From assembly GCF_024158125.1 (NCBI RefSeq), contig NZ_JAMZFT010000002.1, positions 806,001 through 870,000 of the forward strand: DNA of 64,000 nt, written 5' to 3'. Position numbers and translations under genes: made by a program. The stretch's first letter is position 1. Each line of letters begins with the position of its first letter. Of this stretch, positions 25,473 through 34,193 are shown piece by piece. The notes beneath the pieces are model-generated. The model did not search any database. It saw only the letters and a program-made list of their open reading frames with translations, and was not told the origin of the DNA. This DNA is from Futiania mangrovi. GTDB taxonomy: Bacteria > Pseudomonadota > Alphaproteobacteria > Futianiales > Futianiaceae.

Positions 25473-27866
25473 ATGACCGACCGGCACGACATCCTCCGCG
25501 AGATCGAGCGCAAGCTTCTCTGGCTCGCGTGCTGGACGGTGCACAATGCGAACAATGTCCGGGAAAAGACCGACGGGCTGAAGATCGGCGGCCACCAGGC
25601 GTCGTGCGCGTCCATGGTGTCGATGATGACGGCGCTCTATTGCTCGGTCCTGAAGCCGGAAGACCGGGTGGCGGTAAAGCCGCACGCCTCGCCCGTGTTC
25701 CACGCTTTGCAGTATCTCGCTGGCAACCAGACCCGCGAGAAGCTTGAGGCATTCCGCGGCTATGGCGGCGCACAATCCTATCCGAGCCGCACCAAGGACG
25801 TGGACGACGTTGACTTCTCCACGGGGTCGGTCGGCCTCGGCGTGGCGATCACGGCGTTCGCTTCCATGGTGCAGGACTATCTCGGTGAAAAGGCCTGGGC
25901 GGAGAAGCGTCCCGAGGGCCGCATGATCGCGCTCGTCGGCGATGCCGAGCTCGACGAGGGCAATGTCTACGAGGCGCTGCAGGAGGGCTGGAAGCACGGC
26001 CTGCGCAACACCTGGTGGGTGATCGACTACAACCGGCAGAGCCTCGACGGCGTCGTGCGCGAGGGTCTTTCGCAGCGGATCGCGGCGATCTTCGGGGCCT
26101 TCGGCTGGGACGTGGTCACGCTCAAGTACGGCGCCCTGCAGCGGGCGGCCTTCGACGAGCCGGGGGGCACGCGCCTCAAGGACTGGATCGACAATTGCCC
26201 GAACGCGCTCTACTCGGCGCTGACCTTTCAGGGGGGTGCCGCGTGGCGCAAGCGCCTGCTCGACGAGATCGGCGACCAGGGCGACGCCACGCGCCTGATC
26301 GAGAGCCGGTCGGACGCCGAGCTTCAGGCGCTGATGACCAATCTCGGCGGTCATTGCCAGGACACGCTGATCGAGGCGTTCGAGGCCATCGATCACGACC
26401 GTCCCGTGGCCTTCGTCGCCTACACGACCAAGGGCTGGAACACGCCGCTCGCAGGCCACAAGGACAACCACGGCGGCATCATGACGAACGCGCAGATGGA
26501 CGCCTTCCGTGCCGCCATGTCGATCCGCGAGGGCCATGAGTGGGACATGGCCGAGGGGCTGTCGATCGGCGCGCACGAGGTACGCGACTTCATCCGCTCT
26601 CGCCCCTTCTTCGCCGGTGGGACGCGGCGGACGACGGCGCCGCGCGTCGCGACGCCGGGACCCGTCTGGCTCGCCGACAAGGCGCTGGCGACACAAGGCG
26701 GGTTCGGCAAGATCCTCGACGCGCTGGCGAAGTCCGACCACCCGCTGGCCGACCGGATCGTGACGACCTCGCCGGACGTGACTGTCTCCACGAACCTCGG
26801 GCCGTGGGTCAACCGGCGCGGCCTCTTCTCGCGCGAGAAGATCGCCGACACCTTCCGCGAGGAGCGGGTGCCGTCGGCGCAGAAATGGTGGTTCTCGAAG
26901 GAGGGCCAGCATATCGAGCTGGGCATCGCGGAGATGAACCTGTTCCTGCTGCTGGGCGCGGCGGGGCTTTCCCATTCGCTGTTCGGGGAGCGGCTGCTGC
27001 CCGTCGGCACGCTCTACGATCCCTTCGTGATGCGCGGGCTCGATGCGCTCAACTACGCCTGTTACCAGGACGCGCGCTTCCTGCTGATCGGGACGCCCTC
27101 GGGGGTCAGCCTCGCGCCAGAGGGCGGCGCGCACCAGTCGGTCGGCACGCCGCTGATCGGCATGTCGCAGGACGGGCTCGCCTCGTTCGAACCGGCCTTC
27201 CTCGACGAGCTTTCCGTCGTCATGGACTGGGCCTTCGACTACATGCAGCGAGATGGGGCGGGCGATCCGGACGAGCGCACATGGCTGCGCGACGAGACCG
27301 GCGGCTCGGTCTATCTGCGTCTCTCCACCCGCGCCATCGAGCAGCCGCATGGCAGTCCGCGAAAGGACGCGGCCTTCGCGCAGGGTGTCATCGACGGCGC
27401 CTACTGGCTGCGCGAGCCGGGGCCGAACGCGGAGATCGTCATCGCCTACCAGGGCGTGGTCGCGCCCGAGGCCATCGAGGCGGCAGGCCGCATCGGCCAG
27501 GACCGCCGCGACATCGGCGTGCTTGCCGTGACCTCCGCCGACCGGCTCAACGCGGGCTGGCACGCGGCGATGCGTACCCGCAAGCGCGGGCAGACGGGCG
27601 CCATGAGCCAGATCGAGCGGCTGCTCGCCGGCCTGCCGCCGCACTGCACGCTCATTACGGTGATCGACGGGCATCCGGCGACGCTCTCCTGGCTCGGCAG
27701 CGTGCATGGACACCGCACGGTGCCGCTCGGCGTGGAGCACTTCGGCCAGACGGGCACCATCGCGGACCTCTACCGGCACTACGGGATCGACGCAGATGCC
27801 ATCGTCGACGCCGCCCACCGGATCACGGTTGGCCGCCCGATCCGGCTCGCCGTCTCGAATGCCTGA
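25473..27866 (+). CDS. Orphan AceE-like ThDP enzyme (homodimeric pyruvate dehydrogenase E1 / transketolase family)
   Basis: Large 797-residue ThDP enzyme that resembles homodimeric pyruvate dehydrogenase E1 more than transketolase proper. Evidence: KPHASPVFHALQYL near the N-terminus, the ThDP motif GDAELDEGN...(about 28)...IDYNRQSLDG around residues 153-190, and the E1-like segment GEHxEL counterpart (KEGQHIELGIAEMN) in the pyrimidine domain, with APEGGAHQSVGTPLIGM further on. Neither E2 nor E3 genes are nearby, so the partner and the true reaction are open. Start ATG 25473 is preceded by GCGAGGG. Followed 93 bases later by an amino acid permease. Confidence 0.85.
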   Translation: MTDRHDILREIERKLLWLACWTVHNANNVREKTDGLKIGGHQASCASMVSMMTALYCSVLKPEDRVAVKPHASPVFHALQYLAGNQTREKLEAFRGYGGAQSYPSRTKDVDDVDFSTGSVGLGVAITAFASMVQDYLGEKAWAEKRPEGRMIALVGDAELDEGNVYEALQEGWKHGLRNTWWVIDYNRQSLDGVVREGLSQRIAAIFGAFGWDVVTLKYGALQRAAFDEPGGTRLKDWIDNCPNALYSALTFQGGAAWRKRLLDEIGDQGDATRLIESRSDAELQALMTNLGGHCQDTLIEAFEAIDHDRPVAFVAYTTKGWNTPLAGHKDNHGGIMTNAQMDAFRAAMSIREGHEWDMAEGLSIGAHEVRDFIRSRPFFAGGTRRTTAPRVATPGPVWLADKALATQGGFGKILDALAKSDHPLADRIVTTSPDVTVSTNLGPWVNRRGLFSREKIADTFREERVPSAQKWWFSKEGQHIELGIAEMNLFLLLGAAGLSHSLFGERLLPVGTLYDPFVMRGLDALNYACYQDARFLLIGTPSGVSLAPEGGAHQSVGTPLIGMSQDGLASFEPAFLDELSVVMDWAFDYMQRDGAGDPDERTWLRDETGGSVYLRLSTRAIEQPHGSPRKDAAFAQGVIDGAYWLREPGPNAEIVIAYQGVVAPEAIEAAGRIGQDRRDIGVLAVTSADRLNAGWHAAMRTRKRGQTGAMSQIERLLAGLPPHCTLITVIDGHPATLSWLGSVHGHRTVPLGVEHFGQTGTIADLYRHYGIDADAIVDAAHRITVGRPIRLAVSNA

Positions 27867-27883
27867 GCCGCGGCGTGGCAGGG

Positions 27884-27897
27884 TTGAGGCGTATCAA
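27884..27897. promoter_or_regulatory. FNR/FixK-type box upstream of the APC permease
   Basis: TTGAGGCGTATCAA matches the TTGA-N6-TCAA core of FNR/FixK sites on both half-sites. Its centre is 69.5 bases before the permease start codon. Known for the regulator family; binding here is inferred. Confidence 0.6.
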
Positions 27898-27959
27898 GGC
27901 AAGGGCAGTCCGGCGGCATCAAGCTGGCGCTCCTTGATCGAAAACGCACGAGAGGCGGG

Positions 27960-29186
27960 ATGAGCGGGCAGACCGGCCAGGGCGAGCGGACACTGCTGCG
28001 GGTGCTGGGCCTGCCGGTCCTGATCCTTTACGGCGTTGGCGTCACCGTCGGCGCAGGCATCTTCGTGCTGATCGGCACCGTCGTGGACCTCGCGGGGCCG
28101 CGCGCGCCGGTCGCCTTCCTGATCGCGGCCGGGATCGCGGGCGTCACCGCGGTCTCCTATGCGACGCTGGCGCGGGGCTTTCCGCGTGCGGCGGGCGCCT
28201 CTCTCTACGTCAAGGCGGCGTTCGGGCCGCGCGCGGGCCTGCCGGCCGGCCTCGGCGTCGCGCTGACCGGCGTCGTTTCCAGCGCGACCATCACGCTCGG
28301 CTTCACCGGCTATCTCGCCGAGATCGTGGCGGTGCCGCAGGCGCTCGCCGTCGTGGGGACGCTGGTGCTGATCGGGCTGCTCGTCCAGCGCGGCGTGAAG
28401 GAAAGCGTGGGCGCGGCAGCCCTGCTGACCCTGGTCGAGATCGGCATCCTCGTCGTCCTGATCGTGGCGGGATTCCCGGTTCTCGCCTCCCCCGATCCAT
28501 GGGCCGGGGCTTTCGGTTTTGCCGGTCCGCTGCCGGTTGCGGGCATCCTGACGGCGGCGGTGCTGGCGTTCTTCGCCTTTATCGGCTTCGAGGACATCGT
28601 CAACATGGCCGAGGAGACGGTCGATCCGGACCGTGTGATGGGCCGGGCGATCCTCGGCACGCTGGTGCTGACGAGCGCGCTCTATCTCGCGCTGGCGCTG
28701 ATCGCGGCGGGTGCGCCCGATCCGAAGGCCGTGGCACAGAGCGGCGCGCCGCTGTCCACGCTCTGGACCCAGCTGACGGGCCTGTCGAGCGCGTGGCTCT
28801 CCACGCTGGCCCTTATCGCCGTCATCAATGGCGTCATCGTGCAGGTGATCATGGCGAGCCGCCTGCTCTACGGCATGGCGCGCGAGGAGATGATGCCGCC
28901 TGTCCTGGGCCGTCTCGGCGCGCGGCGCACGCCCATCGTCGCGATCTGGGTGGTGGTCGCGGTCATCGCGGTGCTCGCCCTTGCGTTCCCGCTTGCATCC
29001 CTTGCGCGGGCGACCACGACGGTCACGCTGATCGTGTTCGCGGGCGTCAATCTCTCGCTCGTCGTGCTGGGCACGCGGGAGGGGAGCGGTCCGATGCACA
29101 GGAGGCGCTGGATCGGCGGCCTGGGCGTGCTGCTCTGCGCGGGGCTTGCCGCCCGCGAGATCCTCGTCCTGCTGCGCGTGCTCTGA
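27960..29186 (+). CDS. APC family amino acid/polyamine permease
   Basis: Inner-membrane amino acid or amine transporter. The 408 residues have about eleven helices, with the N-terminal APC signature GVGVTVGAGIFVLIGTV at 25-41 and FFAFIGFEDIVNMAEET in helix 6. The protein is somewhat short for the family, with brief tails. ATG 27960 follows GAGAGGCGG. An FNR-type box lies upstream, suggesting oxygen-linked control. Confidence 0.88.
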   Translation: MSGQTGQGERTLLRVLGLPVLILYGVGVTVGAGIFVLIGTVVDLAGPRAPVAFLIAAGIAGVTAVSYATLARGFPRAAGASLYVKAAFGPRAGLPAGLGVALTGVVSSATITLGFTGYLAEIVAVPQALAVVGTLVLIGLLVQRGVKESVGAAALLTLVEIGILVVLIVAGFPVLASPDPWAGAFGFAGPLPVAGILTAAVLAFFAFIGFEDIVNMAEETVDPDRVMGRAILGTLVLTSALYLALALIAAGAPDPKAVAQSGAPLSTLWTQLTGLSSAWLSTLALIAVINGVIVQVIMASRLLYGMAREEMMPPVLGRLGARRTPIVAIWVVVAVIAVLALAFPLASLARATTTVTLIVFAGVNLSLVVLGTREGSGPMHRRRWIGGLGVLLCAGLAAREILVLLRVL

Positions 29187-29207
29187 GTCGGCGTCGCCCG
29201 CCGTACC

Positions 29208-30038
29208 TCAACTCTCCTGGCGGAGCAGGAGCACCGGGCAACCCGCCGCGCGCAACAGTGCGCGCAGAGTGCGCCCGTGAGCCAGCCCCGCTGGCTCTGC
29301 GGCAACGATGAGCAACCGCGCCTGCGCCGCGCCTGCGCTGAGCGCCGCGGCCTGAAGCGTATCGGGTCCGCCGGCGGGGCGGATGTCGAACCGGGGACCG
29401 AATTCCGCCGCCTGCGTGGCGAGCGCCCCGGCCTCCGGCGCGCCTGCATCGCCGATCAGCATCCCGATCCGCGTGCCTTCGGGCGCCAGGCGGGCGAGCA
29501 CGGGCAGCATCTGTCCGGCCAGGCGGGCGGTTCCCGTGACGGCGAACACAGGTCCGTGGGGTGCCCGGCGCGGTCCCGGAAGCAGCAGACCCGCCGACCG
29601 CGCCGCCGCCGCGAGCAGGCCGCGCGTCACCTCCGGCTCGTCGAGGCGGGCGAGGGGGCCCGCGAAAACCAGCAGGTCTTCCGGCAGGGCACGGGAGAGC
29701 GCCTCTGACGTGCTGGATCGTTCGCGCGTCAGGGTGACCGAGCATCCGGTGGCCTGCGCCACGGTCTCGAGCGCCCGCGCGGTGGCGGCAAGGCTGCGGG
29801 CGATCTCGGCTTCGAGCGGTGCCGCCGCGATCGGCCGCACCCTCCGGCTGACGAGACCGAACTCGGCCGTGCCCGGCAGGCCGGCGGCAAGGAAGAGGTC
29901 GCGCTCCTCCAGCAGCACGCCCGCGATCTCGATCCCGAGCAGTCGGGCAAGCTCCTCCGACTGCGCCACCACCGCCTCCCGGTCGGCGTCCGGGAGGACG
30001 GTCAGGAACAGCCGGCGCGGCGACCAGACGGGGGTCAT
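29208..30038 (-). CDS. Tandem universal-stress-protein-like protein
   Basis: The 276 residues look like two weakly conserved USP-type halves. The first (about 8-135) begins RRLFLTVLPDADREAVVAQ and contains GVLLEERDLFLAAGLPG; the second (about 160-272) begins GPVFAVTGTARLAGQM and ends GRTLRALLRAAGCPVLLLRQ, the usual last USP helix and strand. ATP-binding glycines are poorly kept, so nucleotide binding is doubtful. The start codon overlaps the stop of the Lon-like gene (ATGA), which means translational coupling and probably a joint stress role. Confidence 0.65.
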   Translation of the reverse strand: MTPVWSPRRLFLTVLPDADREAVVAQSEELARLLGIEIAGVLLEERDLFLAAGLPGTAEFGLVSRRVRPIAAAPLEAEIARSLAATARALETVAQATGCSVTLTRERSSTSEALSRALPEDLLVFAGPLARLDEPEVTRGLLAAAARSAGLLLPGPRRAPHGPVFAVTGTARLAGQMLPVLARLAPEGTRIGMLIGDAGAPEAGALATQAAEFGPRFDIRPAGGPDTLQAAALSAGAAQARLLIVAAEPAGLAHGRTLRALLRAAGCPVLLLRQES

Positions 30039-32497
30039 GTCGTGCCGTCCCGGTCCTTTGGGGTTTCCGGCCGGTCGCGCAGGCCCAGTTCCTGGCGCCG
30101 GCGGGCCATCGCGATCAGGCGGGCCTCGACGCGGGCGTTGACGCTGCCCTGCGGGAAGGACCCCGCCGCATCGCGCGCGCCTGCGGGCAGCCCCGTCAGA
30201 AGCGTCATTGCCTCGTCGACATGACCGATGGCGTGGACCGCGAAGTCGCCGCGCGCGCACGCCGCGACCACGTCGTCGCGCAGCATCAGGTGCTGCACGT
30301 TGGCCTGCGGGATCAGCACGCCCTGCCGGCCCGTGAGGCCACGGTCCGAGCACACCTCGAAGAAGCCCTCGATCTTCTCGTTGACGCCGCCGATGGCCTG
30401 CACCTCGCCGAACTGGTTGACCGATCCGGTAAGCGCGAGGTCCTGGCGCAGCGGCACCTCGGCGATGGCCGACAACAGCGCACACAGTTCCGCCGTGGAG
30501 GCGCTGTCGCCCTCGACACCTCCATAGGACTGCTCGAACACGAGGCTTGCCGACAGCGACACGGGCCAGTCGAGCGCATAGCGCGCCGCGAGCAGCCCGG
30601 ACAGGATCAGCACGCCCTTGGAATGGATCGGGCCGCCGAGTTCCGTCTCGCGCTCGATGTCGATCAGCTTGCCGGTGCCGAGGCGGACGCGCGCCGTGAT
30701 ACGGGTCGGGCTGCCGAACGCATAGGTGCCGAGTTGCAGGACGCTCAGCCCGTTCACCTGTCCGACGGCCTCCCCGTCGGTGGCGATCAGCCTGATCTCG
30801 CGGGAGACGGACTCCCGCGCCCGTTCGCGCAGCCGGTCGAGGCGGCGGATGCGCTCCCGCTCCGCCCGGATCACATGGGCCGCGGTGACGGCGGGTGCCG
30901 CGCCGGCACGCGCCCAGTGGTCAGCCTCCCGCGCCAGGTCCGCGATGGGACCGAGCCGCACGGAGATGCGCTGCGTATCGTCGACGAGGCGGCCCGCGTA
31001 CTCCACGAGGCGCGCCACGCTCGCGGCGTCGAAGGGCAGCAGGCCCTCGTTCTTCACGATGGCCGCGACGAGCCGGGCAAAATCCTGCGCGGTGTCGCCT
31101 TCGAGAGCCGCGTCGTCGTCGAAGTCCACTGCGACCTTGAAGATCTCCTCGAACTCCGGGTCGAGCGCGCAGAGCAGATAATAGATGTAGCGCTCGCCGA
31201 ACAGCACCACCTTGGCCGAAAAGGGGATTGGCTCCGGCTCCAGCGAGACGGTCGAGACGAGGCTGAAATGCTCGGCCAGGGATTCGATGACGATGCAGCC
31301 GGAGCGGAGCGCGCGCTTCAGCGCCTCCCACGCCATGGGCTGGGTCAGCACCTTGCGTGCGTCGAGCAGAAGGTAGCCGCCGTTTGCCCGGTGCAGCGCA
31401 CCGGCCTTGATCATCATGAAGTCGGTGACGAGCGTGCCCATCTGCTGCAGATGCTCGATCCGCCCGACGAGGTTGGGCAGCGTGGGGTTGTCCTCGTGGA
31501 CGACGGGGGCTCCCTCGTCGCCGTCGCCGCCGGCCACGATCAGGTTGACCATGTAGCGGCGGAAGCCGGGTGCCTCGGCCCGGCGGGCCTGCGGCACGTC
31601 GCTCTCGCCGGCAGCCTGGGCGATGGCGCCGGCCTGCTCGACCATGTCGGCACGCACGGCGTCGAGGTGCTCTGACACCTCGGGCAGGTCGGCGAAGGCC
31701 TCCCGTACCTCGTCCAGCGACTGGTCGACGGCGATGGCGGCAAACTCCCGGTCGAGATCGCGGATACGCTCGCGCCGCGCCTTGTCGAAGCGGGGCACCT
31801 GCTCCAGCACGCGGCGCAGATCCTCCTGCAGCTCCGCGATGGAGGCCTGGGCGGCCTCGCGTGCCTTCGCGTCCCAGGCCTTGAAGACATCGGGCTCGAC
31901 CACCTTGCCGTTCTTCATGGGCGCGAGCGCGAAGCCCACGGGCGTGCGCAGCACCGCGATCTCCCGGGCCTCCGCCTTCTTGCGCAGCGCTTCGAAGGCC
32001 TGCTCCTGCGCCTCCTCGAACTCCTCGTCGATGACGCGGCGGCGGCGCCGGTACTCGTCGCTGTCGAAGACGGCCGGCAGTGCCGCGGTCAGCTCCTCCA
32101 CCGCGGCCTTTATCCGGTCGCGGAAATCCCTGCCGCGGCCGGTCGGCAGCCGCAGCGCGTTGGGTTTCTGCCCGCCGCTTCCGAAATCATTGACATAGAC
32201 CCAGTCGTCAGGCGTCTCCTGGTCTGCGGCGAGTCGGCCGAGATAGGCGCGGACCGCCGTGTGCCGGCCGCTGCCCGGCGTACCGAGCACGAACATGTTG
32301 AAGCCGGTGCGCACGATGCCCGTCCCGAAGGCGAGCGCGTCCAGCGCGCGCGACTGCCCGAGGAAGCCGCCCAGCGGTTCCAGATCCTCGGTGCTGGAAA
32401 AGCCCAGCGCTTCAGGGTCGCAACGCCGCCGCAGCGCGTCCGGCGTCAGGGCGGGCGGGACGTCAGGCGAGGCGTTGGCCTGGTCGGTGGGGGGCAT
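30035..32497 (-). CDS. Lon-like ATP-dependent protease (LonB/YcbZ type)
   Basis: AAA+ protease of the Lon family with an inserted coiled region. The 820 residues include a degenerate Walker A, GTPGSGRH at 72-79 (Arg where Lys is normal), a long charged helical insertion (about 135-280), Walker B-like GGYLLLDAR, and the S16 protease domain with catalytic Ser665 (EGDSAS) and Lys708 (NEKIEG). This is the pattern of the YcbZ subgroup, where ATP turnover may be weak or absent. Coupled by ATGA to a USP-like protein and divergent from the YdcH-like gene across an FNR-type box, so induction at low oxygen is plausible. Confidence 0.9.
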   Translation of the reverse strand: MPPTDQANASPDVPPALTPDALRRRCDPEALGFSSTEDLEPLGGFLGQSRALDALAFGTGIVRTGFNMFVLGTPGSGRHTAVRAYLGRLAADQETPDDWVYVNDFGSGGQKPNALRLPTGRGRDFRDRIKAAVEELTAALPAVFDSDEYRRRRRVIDEEFEEAQEQAFEALRKKAEAREIAVLRTPVGFALAPMKNGKVVEPDVFKAWDAKAREAAQASIAELQEDLRRVLEQVPRFDKARRERIRDLDREFAAIAVDQSLDEVREAFADLPEVSEHLDAVRADMVEQAGAIAQAAGESDVPQARRAEAPGFRRYMVNLIVAGGDGDEGAPVVHEDNPTLPNLVGRIEHLQQMGTLVTDFMMIKAGALHRANGGYLLLDARKVLTQPMAWEALKRALRSGCIVIESLAEHFSLVSTVSLEPEPIPFSAKVVLFGERYIYYLLCALDPEFEEIFKVAVDFDDDAALEGDTAQDFARLVAAIVKNEGLLPFDAASVARLVEYAGRLVDDTQRISVRLGPIADLAREADHWARAGAAPAVTAAHVIRAERERIRRLDRLRERARESVSREIRLIATDGEAVGQVNGLSVLQLGTYAFGSPTRITARVRLGTGKLIDIERETELGGPIHSKGVLILSGLLAARYALDWPVSLSASLVFEQSYGGVEGDSASTAELCALLSAIAEVPLRQDLALTGSVNQFGEVQAIGGVNEKIEGFFEVCSDRGLTGRQGVLIPQANVQHLMLRDDVVAACARGDFAVHAIGHVDEAMTLLTGLPAGARDAAGSFPQGSVNARVEARLIAMARRRQELGLRDRPETPKDRDGTT

Positions 32498-32570
32498 GAC
32501 ATCATCCTCTCGCGTTCTGTCGTCTCGCGCGGGTTTTGCACATCATGACGCCCTCGCCCGCCTCGCCGCG

Positions 32571-32584
32571 TTGAGCGGGATCAA
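32571..32584. promoter_or_regulatory. FNR/FixK-type box between Lon-like and YdcH-like genes
   Basis: TTGAGCGGGATCAA has both TTGA and TCAA half-sites at the right spacing. Its centre lies 80.5 bases from the Lon-like start and about 120 from the YdcH-like start, so it could serve either or both directions. Confidence 0.6.
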
Positions 32585-32697
32585 GGCCGCCTGCGCATTC
32601 CGGCGCGGCTTTGACACAGCGCAAGGCAAGGGGTTGCGCACTCTTCGAATACTGGCACCTGAAGTCAGGAAACGCGGAGCCGAGGAGGACCGGAAAG

Positions 32698-32931
32698 ATG
32701 GGTCACACGCCGCACGAGTTGCACGAGGAATTTCCCGAGAAGGCGCAGAAGATCCACGATCTGCGCATGAGCGACTCGCATTTCGCCAAGCTGGCCGATG
32801 CCTATCATGCGCTCAACCGCGAAATTCACCGCGGCGATACGAACGTCGAGCCGATGGACGATTTCCATCTCGAAGACCTGAAGAAGCGCCGGCTTGCGCT
32901 TCTGGACGAGATCAGCGTGCGCCTCGCCTGA
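32698..32931 (+). CDS. YdcH/DUF465 family small protein
   Basis: Short helical protein of unknown function, 77 residues. The conserved pattern is visible: HELHEEFPEKAQKIHDL, then HFAKLADAYHALNREIHR, then LEDLKKRRLALLDEI. Likely a two-helix coiled coil. ATG 32698 follows CCGGAAAG. Upstream of a DksA-like gene (47-base gap) and probably transcribed with it. Confidence 0.85.
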   Translation: MGHTPHELHEEFPEKAQKIHDLRMSDSHFAKLADAYHALNREIHRGDTNVEPMDDFHLEDLKKRRLALLDEISVRLA

Positions 32932-32978
32932 AGGCGGGCGCGATCCCGGATTCCGGACAGGGCAGAAAGGGACCGTCC

Positions 32979-33305
32979 ATGACCGATGTTACGACTTACG
33001 AGAAGCGCCTGCGCGCCCGTCTGGAGGAGTTGTCTGCCCGGCTGACGGGGATCGAGCACGACCTCGACGAACCGGGCTCGGCCGATTTCGAGGAGCAGGC
33101 AACCGAGCGGGAAGGCGACGAGGTGCTCGAGGATCTCGGCAATGCGGGCCTCAAGGAGATCCGAATGATCGAGGCGGCGCTCGATCGGGTGGCCAAGGGC
33201 ACGTTCGGGGTATGCGCCTCCTGCGGGGACGAGATCGCCCCGGCCCGCCTGGAGGCGGTGCCGCATGCCCCGCTGTGTAGCGACTGCGCACAACAGGCCG
33301 GTTGA
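32979..33305 (+). CDS. TraR/DksA family zinc-finger protein
   Basis: Small RNA-polymerase-binding protein relative. The 108 residues form an N-terminal coiled coil (about 8-70) and a C4 zinc finger, CASC near 78-81 and CSDC near 99-102. The coiled-coil tip lacks the DxxDxA motif of true DksA, so it may not act with ppGpp in the same way. Ribosome site AGAAAGGGA. Ends 24 bases before the convergent methyltransferase gene. Confidence 0.87.
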   Translation: MTDVTTYEKRLRARLEELSARLTGIEHDLDEPGSADFEEQATEREGDEVLEDLGNAGLKEIRMIEAALDRVAKGTFGVCASCGDEIAPARLEAVPHAPLCSDCAQQAG

Positions 33306-33329
33306 GGGATCCGGCCAGACAGAAGGGCG

Positions 33330-34163
33330 TCAGGCCGCGGGTTCGTAGATCGCGTTGAACGCGAGCTCGTCGAGGCTGGCGCCCTTGTCCTGCTTGTCCT
33401 TCCACTTGCCGACGACATGGGTGTCGACCAGCGCGTAGCCCACCGACTCCATGTAGGCGCATTGCGTCTGGAAGTCGCCGACCTGGATCTCGCACAGGAT
33501 CGAACGCGGCCGGTGCGGGCCGGTCAGCAGGTCCTTCATGCCGGCGGTGATCGGGATCTCGATCCCGTCGGTGTCGATCTTCACGAGATTGGGCGCGCGG
33601 ATGATCCCCTGCGCGATCATCGTGTCGACGCGCATGCCGCACTTCAGCTCGTTGCCGACATGGCGCTGCATCTCGGGGCTGCCGGCCACGTCGAGCTGGC
33701 TGCCCGAGGCGCCCTCGCGCCAGCGCTTGTACTTGAAGTTGACGAAGCGGTCTTCGCCCGATGCCGCGATCGACAGCACCGTCACGCGGTCCTGAAGGCC
33801 GTTGGCGGCGATGTTCTGCAGGAGCTGCGAGGTGGTCGGCAGGTGCGGCTCGCACGCGAAGACGTGACCATCCGGACCGAGGTGCTTGCCCACGAACACC
33901 GTGAAGGTGCCGACATTGGCGCCGATGTCGAGGAAGACGTCGCCCTCGCGCAGATGCTTGCGGATCCAGTTGATCGTCTCCGGCTCCTTGCCCAGGAACT
34001 CCTTCGCGCGCTGGTAGGAGAACAGCGAATCGGCCACGAACCGGTAAGTGGTCCCGTCCACCGGGTCGCGCTGGCGCACGCGGAAGCGCATCGCCTGGCG
34101 GGCGTAGAACCAGTAGCGGGCCGGGAGCCAGCGGACCTTGGCGAGCTTGCGGAGAATGTACAC
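33330..34163 (-). CDS. FkbM family methyltransferase (first of two)
   Basis: S-adenosylmethionine-dependent methyltransferase. The 277 residues begin at a GTG (34163) after GAGGGG and contain the SAM-binding motif VFLDIGANVGTFTVFVG at about 75-91, the acidic strand end ACEPH, and the FkbM-specific VKIDTDGIEIP segment near 194. The N-terminal 40 residues are basic and may contact a membrane or glycan. It lies 30 bases after a second FkbM gene on the same strand. Such enzymes commonly methylate surface polysaccharide or lipid sugars; the acceptor is unknown. Confidence 0.85.
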   Translation of the reverse strand: MYILRKLAKVRWLPARYWFYARQAMRFRVRQRDPVDGTTYRFVADSLFSYQRAKEFLGKEPETINWIRKHLREGDVFLDIGANVGTFTVFVGKHLGPDGHVFACEPHLPTTSQLLQNIAANGLQDRVTVLSIAASGEDRFVNFKYKRWREGASGSQLDVAGSPEMQRHVGNELKCGMRVDTMIAQGIIRAPNLVKIDTDGIEIPITAGMKDLLTGPHRPRSILCEIQVGDFQTQCAYMESVGYALVDTHVVGKWKDKQDKGASLDELAFNAIYEPAA

Positions 34164-34193
34164 AGGAGAACCCCTCGCCGTCCTTCGGCCGGA

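Noticed and set aside
25383-27818. An 811-codon open frame antisense to the AceE-like gene
   Set aside because: Its product is rich in Arg, His and Ala without any known fold, whereas the opposite strand has clear ThDP motifs. It is a GC-rich shadow frame.
30221-31675. A 484-codon frame antisense to the Lon-like gene
   Set aside because: No domain and a skewed composition; the Lon-like frame has catalytic motifs.
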